Assembly: GCA_029863175.1 (NCBI GenBank)
Contig: JAOTVX010000011.1
Span: 16,804-80,803, forward strand
Source: Betaproteobacteria bacterium
GTDB taxonomy: Bacteria; Pseudomonadota; Gammaproteobacteria; Burkholderiales; SG8-41
Reading direction: 5' to 3'
DNA length: 64,000 nucleotides
The notes beneath the pieces were generated by a model, which saw only the letters and a list, made by a program, of their open reading frames with translations, had not been told where the DNA came from and made no database searches. This document shows positions 36,588-42,469 of this stretch, one piece after another. The translations under genes and the position numbers were made by a program. Numbering within the stretch: the stretch's first letter is position 1; each line of letters starts with the position of its first letter.

Positions 36588-37531
36588 TCGTGGCGCTCGC
36601 CGGGGGCGTGGGCGGCGCCCGCCTCGCGGCCGGCCTCGCAGCCGTGGTGCCGCCGCAGCGGCTTGCGGTCGTCGTGAACACCGGTGACGATTTCGAGCAT
36701 CTGGGCCTTAGCATTTGCCCCGACCTCGACACCGTCCTGTATACGCTGGCCGGCGTGAACAACCCTGTGCTTGGTTGGGGCCGGGCCGATGAGACCTGGC
36801 ACTTCATGCAGACACTGGAAGCGCTCGGCGGTACGACCTGGTTCCGGCTGGGGGATCGTGACCTCGCGCTGCACATTCTGCGCACGCAGGCGTTGTGCGC
36901 GGGCATCGCGCTGTCAGAGGTGACACGGCAAATCGCCGCGCGGCTTGGCGTCCGGGCTGCGGTGATGCCGATGAGCGACACCCCCGTGCGCACGCGCGTT
37001 CGCACCACGGCAGGCGAGTTGGATTTTCAGGACTACTTCGTGCGCCGGCAGTGCCACCCACGGGTGAGAGGGTTGCGCTTTGCCGGCTGCCGCAAGGCGC
37101 GCCCGCCGCGGGCCCTGAGAACCCTCATGGGCTCGGGCCGCGTCCGCGCGGTCGTCGTATGCCCGTCCAATCCGTACCTCAGCGTGGCGCCGATTCTCAG
37201 TGTTCCCGCGATACGCGGCTGGCTCGAGCGGCGCGATTTTCCCGTGGTGGCCGTGTCGCCGATCGTGAGCGGCGCGGCGATTAAAGGCCCCGCGGCAAAG
37301 ATCATGGGCGAACTAGGCTGCGAGGTGAGCGCATTGGGCGTCGTCCGTCACTACGGTAAACGTGTCGACGGCTGGGTGATCGACCGGCGCGACGCGAAGC
37401 TGAAGGCCGCGATCGAGAGCCAGGGCAAGGCGGTGCTCGTGACGGACACGATCATGACCGGTCCCCGCAAGAGCGCTGCGCTTGCCCGGCGCGTGGTTGC
37501 CTTCGCGCAGTTACTGGCGGAAGAGCACTAA
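36584..37531 (+). CDS. cofD: 2-phospho-L-lactate transferase family enzyme
   Basis: CofD transfers the phospholactyl-type moiety from the GDP/guanylyl-activated precursor to F0, giving F420-0 or dehydro-F420-0. The 315-residue protein begins VALAGGVGGARLAAGL, the nucleotide-binding motif of the family. It continues with VVNTGDDFEHLGLSICPDLD, WGRADETWHFM and WFRLGDRDLALHILRT, then PSNPYLSVAPIL and VVAVSPIVSGAAIKGPAAK. Whether the substrate carries lactate, phosphoenolpyruvate or 3-phosphoglycerate depends on CofC. Coupled to cofE. Confidence 0.95.
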   Translation: MIVALAGGVGGARLAAGLAAVVPPQRLAVVVNTGDDFEHLGLSICPDLDTVLYTLAGVNNPVLGWGRADETWHFMQTLEALGGTTWFRLGDRDLALHILRTQALCAGIALSEVTRQIAARLGVRAAVMPMSDTPVRTRVRTTAGELDFQDYFVRRQCHPRVRGLRFAGCRKARPPRALRTLMGSGRVRAVVVCPSNPYLSVAPILSVPAIRGWLERRDFPVVAVSPIVSGAAIKGPAAKIMGELGCEVSALGVVRHYGKRVDGWVIDRRDAKLKAAIESQGKAVLVTDTIMTGPRKSAALARRVVAFAQLLAEEH

Positions 37532-37544
37532 GATTTCTATTGCC

Positions 37545-37660
37545 AAGACGCCAAGGCCGCCAGGAAGACCAAACATACAAACTGAACCGCGGAGACGCGG
37601 AAAAAAACGAAACCAATAATTGAACCGCCAAGACGCCAAAGCCGCCAACAGGAAAACCAG
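37545..37660. repeat. CGCCAAG-type interspersed repeat, second copy
   Basis: Two sets of TGCCAAGACGCCAAGGCCGC and ACCGCCAAGACGCCAAAGCC flank GAACCGCGGAGACGCGG. The words match those at 12058-12130. Confidence 0.75.
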
Positions 37661-37704
37661 TCATGATTGAATTGATGTTTGGTCATGCATAAACCAGCCC
37701 GGCA

Positions 37705-37785
37705 AATGCAGCAGTCACCGGTGACTAGTCACCCGTCACGAGTCACGGGTCACCCGTCACCCGTCACTCATCACTCGTCATGCAT
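37705..37785. repeat. heptamer array in front of cofC (TCACCCG/GTGACTAG)
   Basis: CACCGGTGACTAGTCACCCG leads into CGTCACGAGTCACGGGTCAC and repeated CCGTCACTCATCACTCGTCA. It reaches to within 20 bases of the likely cofC start, so it replaces the normal leader. Confidence 0.85.
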
Positions 37786-37798
37786 TTCGCGCAGCGGC

Positions 37799-38425
37799 GT
37801 GTGGGTGGTGTTGCCGATGCGCGGGATCGAGACCGGCAAGACGCGGCTCGCGCCGGTGCTCGACGCGGCCGCGCGTGCGCGATTAAATCGCTGGCTGCTC
37901 ACCCGCACGCTGGACGTGATCGGGCAGTGGCAATGCACGCTTGCGCGCTGCATCGTCGTCAGCCCTTGCGCAATGACACTCGAGCTGGCGCGGTTGGCCG
38001 GTGCAGAGACAGTGCATGAGCACGCGGATGCACAGGAGCTTAACGCGGCGGTGGCGCTCGGCGCGGCTTATGCGGCGCGGCGCAGCGCCGGACGCGTGCT
38101 GGCTCTGCCTTGCGACCTGCCGTGGATCACGGCAGAATCGCTCACCGCCCTGGCGCGCGAAGCTGGGCCACCAGGGCACGTGGTAATCGCCCCGGACAGA
38201 GCGAGGAACGGTACTAATGCGCTGCTGATCGATGTCTCGCCATTGCCGGAATTCAGATTTGGGAGCCGGAGCTTTGCTCGACACCTGGCGTGGGCCGCCG
38301 TCCGCGGCCGGGCGAGCACGGTTCTGTTCCGGCCGGAACTTGAATTCGATCTCGACACACCGGAAGATTTTGGCGTCTGGTCGCGCGGGCTGATGCGCGA
38401 GCCAGCGGACGTAATTCTTGCGTGA
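37799..38425 (+). CDS. cofC: 2-phospho-L-lactate guanylyltransferase (CofC)
   Basis: CofC activates the three-carbon phosphoacid with GTP for CofD. From the GTG at 37799 the protein begins MWVVLPMRGIETGKTRLAPV, the family's nucleotide-binding opening, followed by LAALPCDLPWIT-like VLALPCDLPWITAESL, APDRARNGTNALLI and the end FDLDTPEDFGVW. Upstream in-frame codons back to 37679 are translated repeats (PVTSHPSRVTGHPS), so the earlier ATGs are unlikely starts. Family members can use 2-phospholactate, phosphoenolpyruvate or, in Paraburkholderia rhizoxinica, 3-phosphoglycerate; I cannot tell which applies. Confidence 0.92.
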   Translation: MWVVLPMRGIETGKTRLAPVLDAAARARLNRWLLTRTLDVIGQWQCTLARCIVVSPCAMTLELARLAGAETVHEHADAQELNAAVALGAAYAARRSAGRVLALPCDLPWITAESLTALAREAGPPGHVVIAPDRARNGTNALLIDVSPLPEFRFGSRSFARHLAWAAVRGRASTVLFRPELEFDLDTPEDFGVWSRGLMREPADVILA

Positions 38426-38557
38426 CCGAAGGGAAACGGGAAACGTAACCACAAATGTAATCACTGTGAGGGAAGACAAAGCATGAAACCTGTTATGAGC
38501 TGGTTGATAAAACAGGCCGGAATCAGGATGAAGTAGGCGGTATCGGAGGAGAAAGAG

Positions 38558-39142
38558 ATGAAAGTGAGAATCAACCCAAAGCGCACGGCGGTGCTCGTGC
38601 TCGATGTGCAAAACGACCTGGTGCGCATGACGCCGCGCATCCACGAGAATCGCATCCTCGAGAACATCGCGGCCGTCATCGGCACCGCGCGGCGCAAGAA
38701 AATGCCGGTGATCCATATCACCGCTTCAGTGCGCGGCGACTTCCTCGACATCCCCCGCGACAGTCCGCTGTGGGACGGGCTGCGCAAGTCGCGCCAGCTC
38801 ATCTTCGGCACGAAGGGCGCCGCGATTCACCCGAAGGTGCGGCCGCTGAAGCGCGAGCTAGTGCTCAACAAGACGTGCGTAGATCCGTTTCTGACAACCA
38901 ATCTCGGGCAGGCGCTGCAGAACCACGACGTGAACACGGTGGTCCTCACCGGCCTGTGGACCAACTGGGTGGTCGAAGCCACAGCGCGCCACGCGAGCGA
39001 CATGGGCTACCGCGTCTATATCCCCCGCCAGTGCGTGGCGAGCAACACCTTCGAGAATCACGACTTCGCGATCAACCGCATCCTGCCAACGATCTGCTAT
39101 ATCGTGAACGTGAAGGACGTTTTGGTCGCCATGCGGGGATGA
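38558..39142 (+). CDS. isochorismatase-fold cysteine-hydrolase family protein lacking the catalytic Cys
   Basis: The 194-residue protein has the fold's opening TAVLVLDVQNDLVR with the catalytic Asp (Asp16) and a Lys in LVLNKTCVDPF. In active hydrolases the third residue is Cys in the GxxTNxCVEAT motif; here the segment reads TGLWTNWVVEATARHASDMG, with Val138 at the Cys position. True isochorismatases also lack this Cys (Gly there), so another chemistry or a non-catalytic role is possible. GGAGGAGAAAGAG gives a strong ribosome-binding site before the ATG. Confidence 0.87.
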   Translation: MKVRINPKRTAVLVLDVQNDLVRMTPRIHENRILENIAAVIGTARRKKMPVIHITASVRGDFLDIPRDSPLWDGLRKSRQLIFGTKGAAIHPKVRPLKRELVLNKTCVDPFLTTNLGQALQNHDVNTVVLTGLWTNWVVEATARHASDMGYRVYIPRQCVASNTFENHDFAINRILPTICYIVNVKDVLVAMRG

Positions 39143-39194
39143 CGAAGGGACGGACCGCCCCTAGAGCGGAAAGGGTGCCGCGCGACGTTGCGAA

Positions 39195-39417
39195 TAATCG
39201 TGATGGAAAATGGTGATGAGAAGTGGTGATGAATGATGGTGATGGAAAACCGGCCGGAACCCATCACCAGTAATCATCACCAGTAATCATCACCAGTAAT
39301 CATCACCAGTAATCATCACCAGTAATCATCACCAGTAATCATCACCAGTAATCATCACCAGTAATCATCACCAGTAATCATCACCAGTAATCATCACCAG
39401 CATCTCATCGCCAGTTG
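39195..39417. repeat. 13-base tandem array, 11 copies of CATCACCAGTAAT, with inverted left arm
   Basis: Left arm words are CGTGATGGAAAATGGTGATG and AGTGGTGATGAATGATGGTG (39198-39246). After CCGGCCGG, CATCACCAG starts at 39262 and recurs every 13 bases to 39392 (11 starts) with no substitutions in the unit that I can see, then a degenerate CATCTCATCGCCAG. Perfect units without spacers exclude a CRISPR array. It separates two convergent genes. Confidence 0.95.
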
Positions 39418-39424
39418 GGCGTGC

Positions 39425-40420
39425 TCAGAGCCGCAGCAGGCGGCGGGCGTTGCCGCCGAGGATCTTCGCTTTCTGCTCTTCGTTCAACGATTTCATCCCG
39501 GTGACGATCTTCACGGGCTCCTCGTAGGCAATGTCGAAGCAGTAGTCGCTACCCATCATGATGCGGTCGACGCCGACGAGGCGAATGAGGTCCTCGAGAA
39601 GCTCCTCGGAGTAGCTGATCGTGTCATAGGTGAAGCGCTTCAGATACTCGCTCGGCGTCCGCGGGATCGTCTTGCACTCGCCGCGTATGTGGAATCCCCG
39701 GTCGAGGCGGCCGCGCAGGATTGGCAGCGCGCCGCCCGCGTGAGGCAGGCATACCTGGAGCTTGGGGAAGGCGTCCATGACCCCGCCGAAGATGAGATGC
39801 GAGGCGGCGATTGCCGTGTCGAACGGGTTCCCGCACAAGTTGATGAGGTAGTACTGCTTGAGCCGCTCGTTGTTCAACATCATCGGGTGCAAGAACAGCG
39901 GCAGCCCGAGATCGGCCATGCGCTCATAGACTGGAAAGAAACTGCGATCCGAGAGCTCGCGGTCTCGCACCGCGGTGGCCATGTAGACGCCGCGGATGCC
40001 CGGCAGCTTCGCCGCCCGTTCGAGCTCTTCCAGCGCCAGCCGGGGGTTCTGCATCGGCAGCACGGCAAACCCGAGCAGCCGATCGGGATGCGCGCGGTGC
40101 GCCTCGCTCGCGGCGTCGTTGAAGGCGACGGACAGCTTCATGCTGAGATCATCGTCGGCCCAGTACACCATGGGCTGGGTCAGCGACAGCACATGAACGT
40201 CGCATCCTTGCCGGTCCATCTCTTTTAGCCGTTCATCGAGATCGATGAAGGGCTTCGTGATGGGTCCCGTGCGCAACAGCAGTCCGACCTGAATGAAGCG
40301 CGCGCCCGATGGATCGCTGACGACTGTCGTCCCACAGTGCTTGCCGTGATCGGCGATCAACTTGATGTAGGACTCCGGGAAATAGTGGGCGTGGATGTCG
40401 ATGCTCGGTGCTGCAGCCAT
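39425..40420 (-). CDS. amidohydrolase family protein (ACMSD / gamma-resorcylate decarboxylase-like)
   Basis: This 331-residue metal-dependent TIM-barrel protein belongs to the Amidohydro_2 family (PF04909). The N-terminal HxH metal pair is IDIHAHYFPESY. Further blocks are FLHPMMLN, CLPHAGGALPILRGRLDRGF and IMMGSDYCFD, with His and Asp ligands. Family members are decarboxylases or hydrolases of aromatic or lactone acids. A close relative, now decayed, lies 9 kb upstream on the same strand. The stop adjoins the 13-base tandem array. Confidence 0.9.
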   Translation of the reverse strand: MAAAPSIDIHAHYFPESYIKLIADHGKHCGTTVVSDPSGARFIQVGLLLRTGPITKPFIDLDERLKEMDRQGCDVHVLSLTQPMVYWADDDLSMKLSVAFNDAASEAHRAHPDRLLGFAVLPMQNPRLALEELERAAKLPGIRGVYMATAVRDRELSDRSFFPVYERMADLGLPLFLHPMMLNNERLKQYYLINLCGNPFDTAIAASHLIFGGVMDAFPKLQVCLPHAGGALPILRGRLDRGFHIRGECKTIPRTPSEYLKRFTYDTISYSEELLEDLIRLVGVDRIMMGSDYCFDIAYEEPVKIVTGMKSLNEEQKAKILGGNARRLLRL

Positions 40421-40439
40421 TTTCTTCTCCTCCGGTTCC

Positions 40440-40522
40440 TATGGTATTGAGTAATGGGTAATCAGTCAGTCGTTCTGCTCGCATTCTTTCTCGTCACCCA
40501 TCACCCATCACCCATCACCAAG
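40440..40522. repeat. short-word repeat (GGTAATCAGTCAG, TCACCCATCACCCA)
   Basis: GAGTAATGGGTAATCAGTC and, further right, CGTCACCCATCACCCATCAC flank a short unique stretch. On the minus strand the right part gives the end of the EVE protein (RLGDG-stop). Confidence 0.8.
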
Positions 40523-40966
40523 TCTTTGAATGATGCGCTTCCACTCCGCCGCCGTCACCGGCGTGATGGAAAGCCGGTTCCCGCGCTGCAATATCTGCAG
40601 GGTCCTGAGCGCCTTATCGCGGCGCAGTTCATCGAGGCTCACGAGCTGGGTTTTCTTAAGGAGCCTCACGTCCACGTTGTACCAGCGCGGATTGTCCCGG
40701 GTCGCCGAGCGATCGTACTGCGGGCTTTTCCTGTCGAATTGCGTCTCATCCGGATGGGCGGGCCGGCAGACCTCGAGAATGCCGACGATGCCAGGCTCAT
40801 CGCAACTCGAATGGTAAAAGAAACCGCGGTCGCCAGGACGCATCTCGTCGCGCATGAAATTGCGCGCCTGGTAATTGCGCACCCCGGTCCAGGCGGTGGT
40901 CTGGTCTCGGGCGAGGTCGTCGATGCCGTAGGTGGACGGTTCAGATTTGAAAAGCCAATAACGCAT
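40508..40966 (-). CDS. EVE-domain (PUA-like) protein, THYN1 homologue
   Basis: The 152-residue protein is a single EVE domain: MRYWLFKSEPSTYGIDDLAR, TAWTGVRNYQARNFMRDEMR, GDRGFFYHSSC and VGILEVCRPAHPDETQFD. EVE domains are PUA-like folds thought to bind modified nucleobases in DNA or RNA. In many betaproteobacteria this gene follows zapA and 6S RNA, as it does here. Confidence 0.93.
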   Translation of the reverse strand: MRYWLFKSEPSTYGIDDLARDQTTAWTGVRNYQARNFMRDEMRPGDRGFFYHSSCDEPGIVGILEVCRPAHPDETQFDRKSPQYDRSATRDNPRWYNVDVRLLKKTQLVSLDELRRDKALRTLQILQRGNRLSITPVTAAEWKRIIQRLGDG

Positions 40967-40974
40967 GCGCTCGT

Positions 40975-41088
40975 GAGGGGTGAACGGTAAGCGGTGAACG
41001 GAAAAACCCGCTTGCCACTTGTTTACCTGACGGGAAACAGGGGAGGCTTTGACGAATTCCTATTCCTAATTTCCCATTTACTGTTTTC
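40975..41088. repeat. GTGAACGG / TTCCTATTCC short-word spacer
   Basis: GGGTGAACGGTAAGCGGTGA with AACGG, and further right AATTCCTATTCCTAATTTCC, match words at 56712 and 59560. It lies between the EVE gene and the 6S RNA terminator. Confidence 0.7.
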
Positions 41089-41089
41089 C

Positions 41090-41119
41090 AAAAAAAATGC
41101 GGCGTTAGCCGCATTTCTT
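41090..41119 (-). terminator. Rho-independent terminator of the 6S RNA transcript
   Basis: On the minus strand AAATGCGGC-TAAC-GCCGCATTT is followed by more T residues, a textbook stem-loop and T-run directly downstream of the 6S RNA sequence. Confidence 0.9.
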
Positions 41120-41120
41120 T

Positions 41121-41302
41121 AGGGACCCCCGCCTGTGCCGTCAGACCTGAATCTTGAACCAACGGCTCAAGGTTGGTCGCCTTCCGAGCCCTTTAGGCGC
41201 TTCCATGCCGGATGCGCACACCGGAGCTACTTGAGTCGGCGTCCAGAGTACACGATGTTGGTCAATGACTCTATGGCCCTAAAAACGAGCACCGCAGGGG
41301 AA
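41121..41302 (-). ncRNA. ssrS: 6S RNA
   Basis: The sequence lies directly behind zapA on the same strand, the conserved place of ssrS. Its ends are complementary (CCCCTGC near 41300 and GCGGGGG near 41126-41132), giving the closing stem. The 3' part contains the hallmark hairpin CCTTGAGCCGTTGGTTCAAG (41153-41172) and upstream GGAAGCGCCTAAAGGG, resembling the E. coli GAGAAGCCTTAAAA segment. A strong terminator follows. 6S RNA mimics an open promoter and sequesters sigma-70 RNA polymerase in stationary phase. The exact 5' end is not mapped. Confidence 0.83.
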
Positions 41303-41304
41303 AC

Positions 41305-41616
41305 TCAGAACAGTTGTTTCTGATCACCCATTGCCTGATCAAGAACTGTTTCCATGCGAGCCATTCTACGCTTTACCTCTGCGATGTCAAAACCGCCGCC
41401 GACCTTTGTCGAAAGCAATTCGTGTGCGATGTTGAGCGCGGCCATGATCGCGATGCGCTCGAGGCCGACGATCTTGCCGGCGTCGCGGATCTCGTTCATT
41501 TTCTTGTTGAGGTAATCGACCGCGTCCAGCAGGCCTTTCTGCTCGTTGTCCGGGCAGGCGACGCGAAATTCGCGCCCCATGATGTTGATCTGCAGCCCCT
41601 TTGCGTCCTGATTCAT
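41305..41616 (-). CDS. zapA: cell division protein ZapA
   Basis: The 103-residue ZapA promotes FtsZ filament bundling at the division ring. Visible blocks are LQINIMGREFRVACPDNEQK, LLDAVDYLNKKMNEIRDAG, VGLERIAIMAALNIAHELL and a C-terminal coiled coil (RRMARMETVLDQAM). Its start overlaps the stop of the TIGR02449 gene by four bases, and 6S RNA follows immediately. Confidence 0.94.
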   Translation of the reverse strand: MNQDAKGLQINIMGREFRVACPDNEQKGLLDAVDYLNKKMNEIRDAGKIVGLERIAIMAALNIAHELLSTKVGGGFDIAEVKRRMARMETVLDQAMGDQKQLF

Positions 41617-41813
41617 GCGTCTTCTTCAGGAATCTGGGTGAGCAGATTCTCCAGGCGGTTGGCGGCAGTGCCGATCTTCGCGGCGAGCTGCTGGTTCTCG
41701 TTCACAGCCGAAGCCAGCTGCTGCCGCAGCTGCTCGTTGGCAACCCGCATGCGTTGGCAGAGCTCGATAAACCGGTTGAGTTTTTGTTCGAGCGTTTTCA
41801 GTTCGGCTTCCAT
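41613..41813 (-). CDS. TIGR02449 family small coiled-coil protein
   Basis: This 66-residue protein is almost entirely a coiled coil (LKTLEQKLNRFIELCQRMRV, NEQLRQQLASAVNENQQLAA) with heptad leucines. It is a ZapB-like small protein regularly found before zapA in beta- and gammaproteobacteria. It is translationally coupled to zapA and probably acts with it at the divisome; direct function is not established here. Confidence 0.87.
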   Translation of the reverse strand: MEAELKTLEQKLNRFIELCQRMRVANEQLRQQLASAVNENQQLAAKIGTAANRLENLLTQIPEEDA

Positions 41814-42009
41814 GAACGCTCTATGGTAGAGGTGAAAATCCTGTTAAGTCAACTGCTAACACCCACTTTTGAAAGTTAAGTAGCATCATGTTGCGGGCCT
41901 CAGGCGTGTTTTTTTCACGCCATCAGGCGCAAATGTGAATTTCCGCGCAGTCGGGTTAAGGGTTTGGGGCGCCTCGGGAATCCCTATGTGCTTGCCGCCT
42001 CTGGTGGGC

Positions 42010-42015
42010 TAGAAT
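42010..42015 (+). promoter_or_regulatory. candidate -10 box for the cobalamin riboswitch leader
   Basis: TAGAAT matches the -10 consensus at five of six positions and lies about 55 bases before the riboswitch core. The -35 region (GTGCTT, 16 bases upstream) is weak. Confidence 0.4.
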
Positions 42016-42065
42016 CGCAAGGCACGTTGCGGTGCGCCATTCCGTCGGCGCCTGCCGAAACGTGC

Positions 42066-42368
42066 GCGGCAACGGGTGCCCGTCCTCCGTTCACGGGGCG
42101 GGTTAAACGGGAAACAGGTACGGAATTCAGGTTCAGGTGATCCTGAATTCCTGAAGCCTGTGCTGCCCCCGCAACGGTAAGCGAGCGTGGGTCCGCCAGG
42201 GAAGCCTGCAACACGATGGCTCCCGGCCACTGAGAAACGTCACGATGGCCGCTTGAGGATTATTCAAGTGGTTTCGGATATGGAATGTCTCGGCCGAAGG
42301 GCCGAGCCATTCCTCTCGGGAAGGCGACGGATCAGGTTCTCGCGAGCCCGTATACCGGCCCGGCCGTC
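42066..42368 (+). promoter_or_regulatory. cobalamin (B12) riboswitch
   Basis: The conserved elements occur in order: GGGTGCCCG, then GGGTTAAACGGGAAACAGGT (42100-42119), CTGCCCCCGCAACGGTAAGC (42162-42181), GGCCACTGAGAA (42226-42237), CGGGAAGGCGACGG (42317-42330), and the B12 box GAGCCCGTATACCGGCCC (42344-42361). An inserted palindromic stem (GGAATTCAGGTTCAGGTGAT and its complement) extends one hairpin. Binding of adenosylcobalamin should hide the downstream ribosome-binding site and shut off the receptor gene when B12 is plentiful. Confidence 0.95.
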
Positions 42369-42469
42369 GGTGGAAATGCCGCGGGGAAGCGGTGCGTCCG
42401 TTGCCGGGCTTCCTCGCGCGCGTTTCGTTGCGTTTTCTTGCATGCGGCGGGCATGCGCAAGGAGCACCC

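Noticed and set aside
37679..37798. Upstream start for cofC
   Set aside because: The added residues (PVTSHPSRVTGHPSPVTHHS) are translated repeat words; CofC proteins begin close to the WVVLP block.
39195..39417. Possible CRISPR array
   Set aside because: Units are 13 bases, directly abutting, with no unique spacers, and no cas genes are nearby.
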